From Sulfurospirillum arcachonense DSM 9755 (lineage in GTDB: Bacteria; Campylobacterota; Campylobacteria; Campylobacterales; Sulfurospirillaceae), in assembly GCF_000597725.1 (NCBI RefSeq), contig NZ_JFBL01000003.1:124001-188000 (forward strand): DNA of 64,000 bases. The letters are read 5' to 3'. Shown here piece after piece: positions 43,649 through 54,199 of the stretch. Within the stretch, counting starts at the first letter, position 1; the number at the start of each line of letters is the position of its first letter. The position numbers and the translations under genes were made by a program. A model generated the notes under the pieces. That model saw nothing but the letters and a program-made list of their open reading frames with translations, was not told the origin of the DNA and made no database searches.

Positions 43649-45622
43649 ATGAAATTTGTATTAATATTCATTATTATGATTACAAATACAGATTCAAAAA
43701 CACAATATACAAATGCCCTCATTAAAGAAGATTCTCCTTATCTCCAGCAACATGCATATAATCCAGTAGCATGGTATGCTTGGGGAGAGGAAGCCTTTGA
43801 GTTGGCAAAAACACAAAATAAGTTGATATTTCTTTCTATTGGGTACAGTACTTGTCACTGGTGCCATGTTATGGAAGAAGAATCCTTTGAAAATGAAGAA
43901 ATAGCAAAAATTTTAAATAAATACTTTATCAGCATAAAGGTAGATAGAGAAGAGATGCCTCATATAGATAAATACTATCAAGATGTTCATAATCTTTTAA
44001 ATAAACGTGGAGGAGGATGGCCTTTAACTATAGTTATGACGCCTTTTGCAAAAGCTTTTTTTGCTGCAACGTACATACCAAATCAGCCAAAATATGGAAG
44101 AAGTGGTATAAAAGAACTCTTACTTCAAATAGAAGGTGTTTATCAAAGAGATACGCAAAAAGTGATACAAAGTTCTTTAGAAATTGAAAGAATTTTGAAA
44201 GAACATAAAGACTCCTCAAATAAGGAAAAGGTAGTTCTTAATAGCACTATAGTAAGTCAGTTTATTAGTGATGTTGAAAGCTCATTTGATAATAAACATT
44301 TTGGAATTGGAATAGAGCCTAAATTTCCTCATGCTTCTACAGTTGAAACACTTTTGGATATATATAGTGTGTATAATGATGAAAAAGCTTTAGATATGGC
44401 TACAAGTATGTTAAAAGCTATGGCAAATGGTGGTATAAATGACCAGATAGAAGGAGGGTTTTATAGATATAGTGTAGATGCTGCTTGGATGATACCTCAT
44501 TTTGAAAAGATGTTGTACACAAATGCAGAACTTTTAAGTGCCTATGCAAAAGCTTATAAAATTACTCAAGATGAATTTTATAAAAATCAAGTTGATGCCA
44601 TTGTAAACTTTGTAAGAGTTAGATTTGAAAAAGACTTACTTCATTATAGTGCAAGTGATGCTGATTCTCTTGTTGGTGAAACAAAAGAGGAGGGTGCTTA
44701 TTTTGTATTTGATTATAAGCAAACTAAAGAGTATTTGCAGCAAAAAGGTTATAAAAATACACAAGAAATTTTAGAGTATTTTAATATTTCAAAACAAGGA
44801 AACTTTGAACATCAACAAAACAATCCTTATTTAAATGGAAAAAATGAACCTGAAAATTTATCACAGATAAAAAAAGATTTAAAAAAATTGCGAACTCAAA
44901 AAGAGTATCCTTTTATTGATTATAAAATTTTAACAGCTTGGAATGCTCTGTATATAACGTCTTTGTTTGAAGCAGGATATTCTAAAGAAGCATGCATATA
45001 CTTAGATACTTTAGTGAATAAATTATATATTGATGGTGAATTATATCATCAAAGGTTAATAGAAAAAAAACCTAAAGTAAAAGGACTTTTTGAGGACTAC
45101 TCTTTTTTAATTTCTGCTCTTATAAAAGCTTATGATAGTAGTTTAGATCAAAAGTATCTAACTTTGGCATTAACACTTAATGATGAAGCAATAACTAAGT
45201 TTTATAAAAATGAAAATTGGTATATGAGTGATGATACGTTTCAAACAGTAAGTTCAATTTATGATAGTTCATATAAAAGTGCACTCTCAAATATGTTAGA
45301 TAATCTTTTAAAACTAGCTGTTCTTCACGAAGATTTAAATTTACAAAAAATCTTTAAAGATAGTTTGGATACAAATTCATTAACTCTTACTTCAAGTCCT
45401 AGTAATTCAGCTTGGTTAGTAAGGAATTATATCTCTTTTGAAAAAGGTTATATAGTTTTAAAAGCAACGAAAGAGATGTTAAAAAAAGAAAAAATACCTT
45501 TAAATCCATTTTTACTTAAAAAAGTTATAAACGAAAAAAAATATTTAGCATGTTCAGTAAATAGTTGTTTTGCATATAGTAATAATCTTGATGAAATTCT
45601 AAAAAAAATTGAAGCATATTAG
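43649..45622 (+). CDS. Thioredoxin-domain DUF255 (YyaL/Spata20-like) protein
   Basis: A 657-residue two-part protein. The N-terminal thioredoxin-like domain (~25-140) has [15 protein letters not shown] and a CHWC motif in [14 protein letters not shown], in the place of a thioredoxin CxxC. The rest is an alpha/alpha toroid resembling the N-acylglucosamine-epimerase/glucoamylase fold ([24 protein letters not shown]). The family is found from bacteria to mammals; the activity is unproven. No usable RBS is visible for the ATG at 43649 or the ATG at 43676, so the exact start is uncertain. A hairpin follows the stop. Confidence 0.85.
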   Translation: MKFVLIFIIMITNTDSKTQYTNALIKEDSPYLQQHAYNPVAWYAWGEEAFELAKTQNKLIFLSIGYSTCHWCHVMEEESFENEEIAKILNKYFISIKVDREEMPHIDKYYQDVHNLLNKRGGGWPLTIVMTPFAKAFFAATYIPNQPKYGRSGIKELLLQIEGVYQRDTQKVIQSSLEIERILKEHKDSSNKEKVVLNSTIVSQFISDVESSFDNKHFGIGIEPKFPHASTVETLLDIYSVYNDEKALDMATSMLKAMANGGINDQIEGGFYRYSVDAAWMIPHFEKMLYTNAELLSAYAKAYKITQDEFYKNQVDAIVNFVRVRFEKDLLHYSASDADSLVGETKEEGAYFVFDYKQTKEYLQQKGYKNTQEILEYFNISKQGNFEHQQNNPYLNGKNEPENLSQIKKDLKKLRTQKEYPFIDYKILTAWNALYITSLFEAGYSKEACIYLDTLVNKLYIDGELYHQRLIEKKPKVKGLFEDYSFLISALIKAYDSSLDQKYLTLALTLNDEAITKFYKNENWYMSDDTFQTVSSIYDSSYKSALSNMLDNLLKLAVLHEDLNLQKIFKDSLDTNSLTLTSSPSNSAWLVRNYISFEKGYIVLKATKEMLKKEKIPLNPFLLKKVINEKKYLACSVNSCFAYSNNLDEILKKIEAY

Positions 45623-45641
45623 GGATAAATATTTATTTATC
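45622..45641 (+). terminator. Terminator of the DUF255 gene
   Basis: GGATAAATA (45622-45630) pairs with TATTTATCC (45633-45641), followed by TTTAATA, directly after the stop codon. Confidence 0.6.
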
Positions 45642-45790
45642 CTTTAATATACTTATTAGTTGATTAATCTTATAATTTCACCTAATGCTGTTAGATCTAA
45701 GTTTAGATACACATGAATAGGCACTTCATCCAATAAATTCCTCTTACATGTACAACTATAATTCGGCATAATTTTTTTAAGGACAATAAA

Positions 45791-47110
45791 ATGGGCGTAG
45801 AAGCACACAAAGATTTGTTAGCAAGTATAGGTGTTGATGTCGATAGACATGCAAAAATGATGGGAATGGGATTAGAGGCTTATCAAAATCAATTTTTATT
45901 ACAAAATAATAGACCAGAAGCAATGAAATATTTTGATTGGTTTATGAGTGAAATTCAAGGCGATAGAATCGCAGAAATAAATAAGCTAAAAGAACAAAAA
46001 AAACCAGCTGTTGGTACTTTTTGTATTTTTGTTCCAGAAGAGATAATTGTAGGTGCTGGTGGTGCCTGTTTTGGTCTTTGTGGCGGAAGTGGTGCTACTA
46101 TTGCCGATGCTGAAACGGAGTTACCAAGAAATATCTGTCCTCTTATAAAATCAGCTCATGGTTTTAAACTTCAACGTACCTGTGCTTATACGCAATCTTC
46201 GGATTTTATTTATGGTGAAACTACCTGTGAAGCAAAGAAAAAAACATGGGAGATTCTCAATAAACATCATCCTGTACATGTAATGAATATTCCACACATG
46301 AAACGTGAAAAAGATTTAAAAATGTGGAAAGAAGAGATAGTAGAATTTAAAGAACATATAGAAGAAGTAACAGGTAAAAAACTTAGTGTAGAAGAGATGA
46401 AAGAGGGCACAAGAATCGTTAATGAAAAAAGAAAAGCTCTTTTAAGATTGGATAGTCTAAGAAGTATGAATCCTGATGTTGTACCAATAAGCGGTAAAGA
46501 TGGATTATTTGTAACGCAAATGGGATTTTTAGATGATCCTGTGAGATATACACAAAAAGTGAATGAACTTTGTGATGAATTAGAAAAAAGAGTAGAAGAT
46601 AAAGTAAGTGTTTTTGAAAAAGAAACGCCTCGTCTTATGGTTTTAGGTACTCCTTTTGCACCACCAAATTGGAAACTTCATACAGCAGTTGAAACCACTG
46701 GTGGAGCTATTATCAATGAAGAGTCTTGTATAGGACATAGATACTATAAAGACAATGTTGATTTAGAAGGTGTAGAAGATGAAGATACATTGATGAGTAG
46801 ATTAATGAACAGATATAGTAAAATTGATTGTGCATGTTTTACTCCAAATACTCCAAGAATTGATAAAATTTTAGAAATGTATAAGGACAGAAAAGCAGAT
46901 GGCGTGATTTATTATTCACTTTCATTTTGTCACACTTATAATGTAGAATCTCATTTAGTAACAGAAGCCTTAGAAAAAGAAGGTATTCCTTGTTTAGTGA
47001 TTGAGTCTGATTACTCACCAGAAGATGCAGGACAAATTAAAACTCGTGTAGAAGCATTTTTAGAGAGTTTAACTTTTAAGAAAAAAGCACAAGCTTTTAA
47101 AGGCAAATAG
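45791..47110 (+). CDS. 2-hydroxyacyl-CoA dehydratase-family protein, double-cubane type
   Basis: A 439-residue HgdB/BcrB-family protein. Conserved Cys-containing blocks suit an iron-sulfur cluster: GACFGLCGGSGA, RNICPLIKSA, TCAYTQSSDF, ESCIGHRYY, DCACFTPNTP, FCHTYNVE. True dehydratases use two different subunits; only one is encoded here, next to its activase, the layout described for double-cubane-cluster proteins (YjiM-like). These reduce small, hard-to-reduce substrates with ATP-driven electrons. The physiological substrate is unknown. The activase follows after one base. Confidence 0.78.
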   Translation: MGVEAHKDLLASIGVDVDRHAKMMGMGLEAYQNQFLLQNNRPEAMKYFDWFMSEIQGDRIAEINKLKEQKKPAVGTFCIFVPEEIIVGAGGACFGLCGGSGATIADAETELPRNICPLIKSAHGFKLQRTCAYTQSSDFIYGETTCEAKKKTWEILNKHHPVHVMNIPHMKREKDLKMWKEEIVEFKEHIEEVTGKKLSVEEMKEGTRIVNEKRKALLRLDSLRSMNPDVVPISGKDGLFVTQMGFLDDPVRYTQKVNELCDELEKRVEDKVSVFEKETPRLMVLGTPFAPPNWKLHTAVETTGGAIINEESCIGHRYYKDNVDLEGVEDEDTLMSRLMNRYSKIDCACFTPNTPRIDKILEMYKDRKADGVIYYSLSFCHTYNVESHLVTEALEKEGIPCLVIESDYSPEDAGQIKTRVEAFLESLTFKKKAQAFKGK

Positions 47111-47111
47111 T

Positions 47112-47864
47112 ATGTTTTGGGGCGTGGATGTAGGTTCGACTTATACAAAGATTACAGGGATAAATGAAAAACAAGAGATAACTCATAGTACAGTTATCCC
47201 AACTATTGTAAATCAAGATATAGTAGTACAAGAGTATTTAAGCGATAAAGCAGTTGAGATGATAGTTTCAACTGGTTATGGCAGATATATGATTGAAGAT
47301 ACGTTTTCATGCCCCGTTATAAGTGAGATAAAAGCTCATGCAAAAGGTGCTTATTTTTTTAATCAAGAAGCTGAGCTTGTGATTGACTTGGGTGGACAAG
47401 ATAGCAAAGTGATAAAACTAGATTCTCGTGGTGGTTTTGTGGATTTTCGTATGAATGACAAATGCGCAGCGGGAACAGGAAAGTTTTTAGAAATTGCAGC
47501 AAATCGTATGGGTTTAGATATGACAACTTTTTCAAATATTGGTTTTGATGCCAATAAAGAGTTAGTCATCTCTAGTATGTGTGCAGTTTTTGCTGAGAGT
47601 GAAGTCATCTCTTTGATAGCAAAAAAAGAGAGTGCAGCAAATATCACTTATGGAGTGCATGAATCAATAGCTTCTCGTTTAGCCTCTATGGCACAAAAGT
47701 TTGCCAATAAAAGTGAGCATATAGTTTTTACAGGTGGGGGTGCGATGAACCCTTTTTTAAAACATTTACTAGCTCAAAAATTAGAAAAAAATATAATAGT
47801 CCCCAAACAACCTCAGTTGATTGGTTCACTTGGTGCAGCGTTGAGTGGTTTAGAGTTTAGTTAA
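47112..47864 (+). CDS. BadF/HgdC-type ATP-dependent reductase activator
   Basis: A 250-residue ASKHA-fold ATPase with GVDVGSTYTKITGI (nucleotide phosphate loop 1), IDLGGQDSKVI (loop 2) and the cluster-binding Cys segments NDKCAAGTGKFLE and SSMCAVFAESEV. In a dimer it holds one [4Fe-4S] cluster and uses ATP hydrolysis to drive an electron into its partner, here the dehydratase-like protein just upstream. Known as HgdC, BadF or YjiL family. A hairpin terminator follows. Confidence 0.9.
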   Translation: MFWGVDVGSTYTKITGINEKQEITHSTVIPTIVNQDIVVQEYLSDKAVEMIVSTGYGRYMIEDTFSCPVISEIKAHAKGAYFFNQEAELVIDLGGQDSKVIKLDSRGGFVDFRMNDKCAAGTGKFLEIAANRMGLDMTTFSNIGFDANKELVISSMCAVFAESEVISLIAKKESAANITYGVHESIASRLASMAQKFANKSEHIVFTGGGAMNPFLKHLLAQKLEKNIIVPKQPQLIGSLGAALSGLEFS

Positions 47865-47872
47865 AAAAGAGT

Positions 47873-47919
47873 AAAAGGATATGTGGAGGAAAAAGTTCAC
47901 AGTATCCTGATATCCTTTT
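47873..47919 (+). terminator. Terminator after the activator gene
   Basis: AAAAGGATAT (47873-47882) pairs with ATATCCTTTT (47910-47919), with a 27-base loop; lies between convergent activator and murD genes. Confidence 0.55.
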
Positions 47920-47972
47920 TATAAGTCGATAATTTTTCATTTTAGAAACCAGATAGATAATTTAACTACAAA

Positions 47973-49163
47973 TTATAAAAGGGCAAGTTTTTTAAACAAC
48001 TCCCCACGCTGGGCATATGAGCTAAATTGGTCTAAACTAGCAGCTGCTGGCGAGAGAAGAGCTAAAGTCTTGTTTGTATGTTCTTTATGAATAAGAGGCA
48101 TAGCATCTTTTAACTCATAACAAGCAATGACCTCTTTGTTTATTTTATTTGCTAAATTTACTATCTTATCAGTATTTGAACCTATAGCAAATATCTTTAC
48201 ATGTAAAGGTTTCATAATTTCAAAGAGAGGGTCTAAGGAGACACCTTTATCATCTCCACCTAAGATAAGTAGTATCTTCTCATCTTTGTATCTTTTTAAA
48301 GCTTCTATTGTAGCATCTACATTAGTTCCTTTGGTATCATCAACCCAGATTCTACCTTTGTTATCTGTAAACTCTTCAAGTTTATGAATATCAGTTTTAA
48401 AAGAGTTTATTTTTGCATAATCTATTTCATCATAAATGATAAGTGAAGGAGCCATTGCTAAAATAGCATCCATTAAAAAAGGTGATTTAAACTCTACTTT
48501 TTTTATGTCTATACCAAGAGTTTTTGCTAAATCATATTCATCTGTATAAGTTATTTTTTTAGCATTGGTTGGATAGTTTTCATACTCTTTTGGAATAATC
48601 ACTACGCTTCCCTCTTTCATTCTATCAAGCGGCGTAAGTTTTGCTTTTTCATACTCTTCAAAACTTTGATGCCAGCTAATATGGTCTGGTTTGATTGGAA
48701 GAAGTAGATATAATCCTGGCGTTGCTTTTTTTGTGTAATGAAGCGTAAAAGAGCTACTCTCTAGTATCCAAATAGGAGCATTTTTATCAAGTTCTGCTAG
48801 AGGTGTACCTATGTTTCCTCCACTGATTGCTCCTTTTTGTTTTAAAAGATGTGTTGCCATCTGTGTAGTAGTTGTTTTTCCATTTGTTCCACTTATCCAG
48901 ATAGAAAAAGGCATATCTTCATGAAAAAAATCATATTCGCTTACAAGATTGTTTGCATTTTTTACTAATTCGTGTTGAGGAGGAAATCCTGGGCTTGGGA
49001 TTTGCATTGTACTCTTACATGTAGAAAATTTTGCAGGAGGTAAAAGTCTGTTTCCATACTCATCTACACTCTCTTCTTTAAAATTGTCATCAAAAATTAA
49101 ACAATTTTGTAATTTTTTTGCAATTGCTTTTGTTGTTTTTCCATAACCAAATAGTGAAATCAT
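47973..49163 (-). CDS. murD: UDP-N-acetylmuramoylalanine--D-glutamate ligase
   Basis: A 396-residue Mur ligase that adds D-Glu to UDP-MurNAc-L-Ala in peptidoglycan synthesis. ATP-binding [11 protein letters not shown], the mid-domain [10 protein letters not shown] and [15 protein letters not shown] are present. The frame is open 18 codons further upstream, but the ATG at 49163 overlaps the mraY stop (ATGA), which fits translational coupling and family length. It follows mraY, as in the dcw cluster, although the rest of that cluster is absent here. Two palindromes lie inside (LHVK and TCKS). Confidence 0.94.
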   Translation of the reverse strand: MISLFGYGKTTKAIAKKLQNCLIFDDNFKEESVDEYGNRLLPPAKFSTCKSTMQIPSPGFPPQHELVKNANNLVSEYDFFHEDMPFSIWISGTNGKTTTTQMATHLLKQKGAISGGNIGTPLAELDKNAPIWILESSSFTLHYTKKATPGLYLLLPIKPDHISWHQSFEEYEKAKLTPLDRMKEGSVVIIPKEYENYPTNAKKITYTDEYDLAKTLGIDIKKVEFKSPFLMDAILAMAPSLIIYDEIDYAKINSFKTDIHKLEEFTDNKGRIWVDDTKGTNVDATIEALKRYKDEKILLILGGDDKGVSLDPLFEIMKPLHVKIFAIGSNTDKIVNLANKINKEVIACYELKDAMPLIHKEHTNKTLALLSPAAASLDQFSSYAQRGELFKKLALL

Positions 49164-50224
49164 CTTACTTTTAACTCCATTAATGCTAATAAATTTGACA
49201 TAAGGGCTATAATCCAAAATCTTACAATAATCTTATTTTCTGCCCAACCTTTTATCTCAAAATGGTGATGAATTGGTGCCATGTGAAAAATTCTTTTTTT
49301 ACGAGTTTTAAAACTACCAATTTGAAGGATAACAGATACGGTTTCAATAACAAATACTAACCCAACAAGAAGGAGTAAAAGTTCATTCTTAGAAATGATT
49401 GCCATATATGCTATAAATGCACCAATGCTCAAACTCCCACTATCTCCCATGAAAAGTTCAGCTGGGTAACAGTTGTACCAAAGAAAAGCAGTTAAAGCAC
49501 CTATAAGTGCAGCAGCTAAGATAACAACTTCTCCAGAACCACTTACCTTTGGTAAAAACAGATAACTGCTTAATACAGCATGTCCACCGATGTACACAAA
49601 TACACCAAGACTTAGCAGTGAAAAAATAGAAGGAACAGTAGCTAGTCCATCAAGTCCATCTGTTAGATTAACAGCATTACTTGCTGAAACCATTACTAAA
49701 ATCCAAAAAATAATAGCAAATAGTTCCATATGTATAACAGGGTTTTTATAAAATGGTACAAATAGTTCATTCCCTATACTTGAACCAAAAAAGAGAATAA
49801 ATGCTATTAGAGCAGCAGATATTGTTTGAAGTATGATTTTTGCACGTCTACTAAGTCCTGATTGGTTCGTTCCACCAAATATTTTTGATAAATCATCTTT
49901 AATACCAATTAGTCCAAAAAGTATAATAGTCAAAGTTCCTGCAATAACATAAATATTTTGGAGTTTTGCACAAAGTAAAGTGGCTAATATAGTTGAAGTT
50001 AAAAAGACTATACCACCCATCGTTGGAGTATTGCATTTTTCTTGATGTGCTTTTGGGGCTAGTTCATATATGGGTTGGCTCGCATTTTTATTTTTAGCCC
50101 ATTTTATAAATTTTGGTACTAAGTATAGAGTGAGCAAAAAAGAAACAAAGAACGCAATTCCTGCACGTACAGTAATGTATTGAAAAATATTTATAGTAGT
50201 TATTTGATAAAGCCAATAGAGCAT
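49160..50224 (-). CDS. mraY: Phospho-N-acetylmuramoyl-pentapeptide transferase
   Basis: A 354-residue membrane enzyme with about ten helices, making lipid I by moving phospho-MurNAc-pentapeptide to undecaprenyl phosphate. Family segments: [25 protein letters not shown] (Asp pair in the active site), [15 protein letters not shown] and [13 protein letters not shown]. First gene of mraY-murD, divergent from gpmI. Confidence 0.97.
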   Translation of the reverse strand: MLYWLYQITTINIFQYITVRAGIAFFVSFLLTLYLVPKFIKWAKNKNASQPIYELAPKAHQEKCNTPTMGGIVFLTSTILATLLCAKLQNIYVIAGTLTIILFGLIGIKDDLSKIFGGTNQSGLSRRAKIILQTISAALIAFILFFGSSIGNELFVPFYKNPVIHMELFAIIFWILVMVSASNAVNLTDGLDGLATVPSIFSLLSLGVFVYIGGHAVLSSYLFLPKVSGSGEVVILAAALIGALTAFLWYNCYPAELFMGDSGSLSIGAFIAYMAIISKNELLLLLVGLVFVIETVSVILQIGSFKTRKKRIFHMAPIHHHFEIKGWAENKIIVRFWIIALMSNLLALMELKVR

Positions 50225-50307
50225 TTATGATTCCCATTTGTAATATATTTTATTAAAAGTTTTATTCTAGTAAAATATTACTTATAAGCTAATAATAAAG
50301 GTTGAAT

Positions 50308-51771
50308 TTGCCAATAAAATGTAAAAAAACGGTACTTATTATCACAGATGGTATCGGACACTGTCAAACAAAAAAAAATAATGCATTTATGAGTGCAAAA
50401 AAAACAACGTATGATAAATTATTTAAAGAAATTCCAAATTCTCTTATACAAACATCAGGATTAAGTGTAGGTTTGCCTGAAGGGCAAATGGGAAATAGTG
50501 AAGTAGGCCATATGAGTATAGGAAGTGGTAGAGTTTTATATCAAAATCTTGTGAAAATCTCTATGGCTTTGAAAGATAATTCACTTCGCACCAATGAAGC
50601 TTTAAAAAGTCTTTTACATGTAAAGGGTGATATTCATATAATTGGGCTCTTAAGTGATGGAGGTGTTCACTCTCATATAGATCATATTATAGGATTAGAA
50701 AAGATTGCTAAAGAGTGTGGCAAAAATGTCTATATTCATGCCATTATGGATGGAAGAGATGTTTCTCCAACTTCAGGGATAAATTATATTCAACACTTAG
50801 AAAAAAACAATATAAAAATCGCTTCGATTAGTGGACGTTTTTATACAATGGATAGAGATAACAGATGGGATAGAGTCAAAAAAGGTTATGACTCTTTATT
50901 TGGAAAATCTCTTACATGTAAAGAGACTCCAAGTGAATATATACAAAAGATGTATGCACAAGATATAACAGATGAGTTTATTGAACCAATCTCTTTTGGA
51001 GTAGCTATAAAAGAAGATGACGGTGTGCTTTTTGCAAATTTTAGAAATGATAGAATGAGAGAGATAAGTAAGGCTGTTGGGAGTGAAAACTTTGAAGAGT
51101 TTCAAAGAGATCTGCTTCCTGCAAAAGTGATTACGATGACTGAGTATGATAGTTCTTATGACTTTGATATTATGTTTAAAAGTGAAGCACCAAAAAATAC
51201 TTTGGCTGAGGTTATCTCAAATGCAGGACTTTCTCAACTTCATACTGCTGAGACTGAAAAGTATGCTCATGTTACTTTCTTTTTAAATGGAGGCATAGAA
51301 GAGCCATTTGCTAATGAGAGCAGAGTTTTAGTTCCAAGTCCAAAAGTAAAAACATATGATATGAAACCTGAGATGAGTGCAAAAGAGGTTTGTGATGAGG
51401 TCTTAAGAGCGATGCAAAGTGAATATGATTTTATAGTTGTAAACTTTGCAAATGGCGATATGGTAGGGCATACTGGGAATTTTGAAGCAGGAGTAAAAGC
51501 TGTTGAAGCAGTTGATACTCAATTAGGTCGTATCTATGATAATAGTAAAGATTATAATATAATTCAAATCAGTGACCATGGAAACTGTGAAGAGATGGTA
51601 GATAATAAAGGTAATGTTTTAACAAATCATACAACATATGATGTGTATTGTTTTTTAAAAGCCCAAGGTGTAAAAAAAATAAAAAATGGTGGCTTAAATA
51701 ATATAGCTCCAACTATTTTAAAACTCATGGATTTAGAAATCCCATTAGAAATGGATGAAGCTTTAATTTAA
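50308..51771 (+). CDS. gpmI: 2,3-bisphosphoglycerate-independent phosphoglycerate mutase
   Basis: About 487 residues. Interconverts 3- and 2-phosphoglycerate in glycolysis/gluconeogenesis using two manganese ions. Motifs: ITDGIGH (metal Asp), GNSEVGHMSIGSGR (catalytic Ser), DGRDVSPTSG, then late metal ligands NFANGDMVGHTGN and SDHGNCEEM. The open frame begins with TTG at 50302, but AAAGG touches it; the second TTG at 50308 has six bases of spacing and gives the usual short N-terminus, so I prefer it. Two palindromes (LHVK, LTCK) lie inside. Confidence 0.95.
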   Translation: MPIKCKKTVLIITDGIGHCQTKKNNAFMSAKKTTYDKLFKEIPNSLIQTSGLSVGLPEGQMGNSEVGHMSIGSGRVLYQNLVKISMALKDNSLRTNEALKSLLHVKGDIHIIGLLSDGGVHSHIDHIIGLEKIAKECGKNVYIHAIMDGRDVSPTSGINYIQHLEKNNIKIASISGRFYTMDRDNRWDRVKKGYDSLFGKSLTCKETPSEYIQKMYAQDITDEFIEPISFGVAIKEDDGVLFANFRNDRMREISKAVGSENFEEFQRDLLPAKVITMTEYDSSYDFDIMFKSEAPKNTLAEVISNAGLSQLHTAETEKYAHVTFFLNGGIEEPFANESRVLVPSPKVKTYDMKPEMSAKEVCDEVLRAMQSEYDFIVVNFANGDMVGHTGNFEAGVKAVEAVDTQLGRIYDNSKDYNIIQISDHGNCEEMVDNKGNVLTNHTTYDVYCFLKAQGVKKIKNGGLNNIAPTILKLMDLEIPLEMDEALI

Positions 51772-51832
51772 TTAAGAAGAAGGCAAAGTTCTTTTTAAAT
51801 TCTACTCAAGAAGTAAGTTTTAGTGAGAGGAA

Positions 51833-51859
51833 TTTAAAAGGGACTTTGTTCCTTTTAAA
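51833..51859 (+). promoter_or_regulatory. Leader hairpin in front of fabG
   Basis: TTTAAAAGGGAC (51833-51844), loop TTT, GTTCCTTTTAAA (51848-51859), with one G-T wobble. The 3' arm runs into the AAAGGAG ribosome site (51857-51863). Confidence 0.5.
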
Positions 51860-51871
51860 GGAGAAATAAAA

Positions 51872-52615
51872 ATGAAATTTACAGGAAAAAATGTATTAGT
51901 AACAGGTGCTGCGAGTGGCATAGGAAAACAATTAGCTATAACTTTAGCTGGATATGGTTTGAAAGTATGGATAAATTACCGTTCTCGTCCAGAATCAGCT
52001 GATGCAATTAAAGAAGAAATAGAAGCTAATGGTGGAGAAGCCGCTGTTATAGGTTTTGATGTGGCTGATGAAGAAGCATTTATAGAAGGAGTAAAAACTA
52101 TTATTTCGAGTGATGGAGAAATCTCTTATCTTGTAAATAATGCAGGAATTACGAATGATAAACTTGCTATGAGGATGAAAAAAGAAGATTTTACATCTGT
52201 AATAGATATCAATCTAACTTCTGCTTTTGTAGGCTGTAGAGAAGCTCTTAAAGCAATGGGTAAAAAACGTTTTGGTGCTATTGTAAATATAGCTTCTATT
52301 GTAGGTGAAACTGGAAATGCAGGACAAGTAAATTATTCTGCAAGTAAAGGTGGGCTTATTGCGATGACAAAAAGTTTTGCGCAAGAAGGTAGTGCAAGAG
52401 GAATTAGATTCAATGCAGTAACTCCAGGTTTCATCGCAACTGAGATGACAGATAAATTGAGTGAGGAAATTAAAGATAGCTATACATCAAAAATTCCTCT
52501 TAAAAGATTTGGTAACCCTGAAGATATAGCTGAAGCAGTGGCATTTTTACTCAGTGATAGTTCAGCATATATAACAGGAGAAGTACTAAAAGTAAATGGT
52601 GGAATGTATATGTAA
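51872..52615 (+). CDS. fabG: 3-oxoacyl-ACP reductase
   Basis: A 247-residue short-chain dehydrogenase that reduces 3-oxoacyl-ACP with NADPH in fatty-acid elongation. Rossmann loop TGAASGIG (11-18), NNAG segment, catalytic Ser before YSASKGG (Tyr/Lys), and the typical PGFIATEMT loop. AAAGGAG precedes the ATG. First of fabG-acpP-fabF-accA. Confidence 0.97.
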   Translation: MKFTGKNVLVTGAASGIGKQLAITLAGYGLKVWINYRSRPESADAIKEEIEANGGEAAVIGFDVADEEAFIEGVKTIISSDGEISYLVNNAGITNDKLAMRMKKEDFTSVIDINLTSAFVGCREALKAMGKKRFGAIVNIASIVGETGNAGQVNYSASKGGLIAMTKSFAQEGSARGIRFNAVTPGFIATEMTDKLSEEIKDSYTSKIPLKRFGNPEDIAEAVAFLLSDSSAYITGEVLKVNGGMYM

Positions 52616-52694
52616 AATAGCTTTGTTTTACGTAAACAAACTAGTTTTAAAGATTATTTTGGTAGAATAACAAAAATTTTTATAAGGAGCTGTA

Positions 52695-52925
52695 ATGGCA
52701 CTATTAGATGATGTAAAAGAAGTTGTAGTTGAACAATTAAATGTTAACCCTGATGAAATCAAAGAAGATTCAAAATTTGTTGAAGATTTAGGTGCAGATT
52801 CATTAGATGTAGTTGAGTTAGTAATGGCATTAGAAGAAAAATTTGATATTGAAATTCCTGATGCAGATGCTGAAAAAATCGCAACTGTTAGTGATGCAAT
52901 TAAATACGTAGAAGACCACCAATAA
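52695..52925 (+). CDS. acpP: Acyl carrier protein
   Basis: A 76-residue acidic four-helix protein. Phosphopantetheine is attached at S36 in [10 protein letters not shown]. It carries the growing acyl chain for the Fab enzymes. AAGGAG precedes the ATG. Between acpP and fabF a hairpin gives partial termination, so acpP should be the more abundant product. Confidence 0.98.
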   Translation: MALLDDVKEVVVEQLNVNPDEIKEDSKFVEDLGADSLDVVELVMALEEKFDIEIPDADAEKIATVSDAIKYVEDHQ

Positions 52926-52932
52926 GTAAAAT

Positions 52933-52957
52933 TCCCCTTATTGGGGATTTTATTTTA
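52933..52957 (+). terminator. Terminator/attenuator after acpP
   Basis: TCCCC (52933-52937) pairs with GGGGA (52943-52947), followed by TTTTATTTT; the fabF RBS follows within 30 bases. Confidence 0.75.
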
Positions 52958-52982
52958 TGTATTTTAAACTAAGGGAGCAAAG

Positions 52983-54191
52983 TTGAGAAGAGTAGTAGTT
53001 ACTGGTATAGGTATGATAAATTCGTTGGGCTTAGATAAAGAGAGTTCTTTTAAGGCTATAGTAGATGGACAGTGTGGCATTAAAAGCATTTCCTTGTTTG
53101 ATACAGAGAAGCACTCTGTAAAAATAGCAGGCGAAATTACAGACTTTGATCCTACAACAGTAATGAATCCAAAAGATGTAAAGAAAGCAGATAGATTTAT
53201 TCAGCTTGGATTAGCAGCAGCAAAAGAAGCTATGGCTGATGCAAAATTTGAATCATTTGATGCAGATACTTTTGGAGTGAGCTCAGCTTCAGGGATTGGT
53301 GGATTACCAACAATCGAAAAACACTCTATAATTAATAATACAAGAGGACCAAGAAAGATATCTCCGTTTTTCATTCCTTCAGCTCTTATCAATATGCTAG
53401 GTGGGTTAGTTTCAATAGAACATGGGACAAAAGGACCTAATCTTTCTTCTGTAACAGCATGTGCTGCTGGAACTCATGCTATTGGTGAAGCTGTGAAAAC
53501 TATACTTTTAGGTGGAGCAGATAAAATGTTAGTAGTTGGGGCAGAATCAGCTATATCAGAAGTTGGTATTGGTGGATTTGCAGCTATGAAGGCACTATCA
53601 ACTAGAAATGATGAACCACAGCGTGCTTCACGTCCATTTGACAAAGACAGAGATGGTTTTGTTATGGGAGAGGGTGCTGGATCACTTGTTCTTGAAGTAT
53701 ATGAAGATGCTGTTAAACGTGGTGCTCATATTTATGGTGAAGTTGTTGGTTTTGGTGAGAGTGGTGATGCACATCATATAACAACTCCAACACTAGATGG
53801 TCCACTTCGTGCTATGAAAGCAGCACTTAAAATGGCTGGTGATGTGAATGTTGATTATATTAATGCTCATGGAACTAGTACTTCTGCAAATGATAAAAAT
53901 GAAACAGCAGCTATAAAAGAAGCATTTGGTACAAGTGTCCCAGTAGTTAGTTCTACAAAAGGACAGGTTGGACATTGTTTAGGAGCTGCAGGTGCTATTG
54001 AAGCAGTTATATCTTTAATGGCAATGAGAGATTCTGTAATTCCTCCAACAATTAACCAAGAAAACGCTGATGAGGATTGTGATTTAGATTACACTCCAAA
54101 TAGTGCTAGAAAGCAAGAATTAAATTGTGTTATGAGTAACTCTTTTGGTTTTGGTGGAACTAACGGTTCAGTTATATTTAAACGTATCTAA
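52983..54191 (+). CDS. fabF: 3-oxoacyl-ACP synthase II
   Basis: A 402-residue condensing enzyme that extends the acyl chain by two carbons. Catalytic Cys in [11 protein letters not shown] (~161), His pair in [14 protein letters not shown] and [16 protein letters not shown] start at 52983 with GGGAG before it. Its stop overlaps the RBS of accA, so the genes are tightly coupled. Confidence 0.97.
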   Translation: MRRVVVTGIGMINSLGLDKESSFKAIVDGQCGIKSISLFDTEKHSVKIAGEITDFDPTTVMNPKDVKKADRFIQLGLAAAKEAMADAKFESFDADTFGVSSASGIGGLPTIEKHSIINNTRGPRKISPFFIPSALINMLGGLVSIEHGTKGPNLSSVTACAAGTHAIGEAVKTILLGGADKMLVVGAESAISEVGIGGFAAMKALSTRNDEPQRASRPFDKDRDGFVMGEGAGSLVLEVYEDAVKRGAHIYGEVVGFGESGDAHHITTPTLDGPLRAMKAALKMAGDVNVDYINAHGTSTSANDKNETAAIKEAFGTSVPVVSSTKGQVGHCLGAAGAIEAVISLMAMRDSVIPPTINQENADEDCDLDYTPNSARKQELNCVMSNSFGFGGTNGSVIFKRI

Positions 54192-54199
54192 GGATAGAT

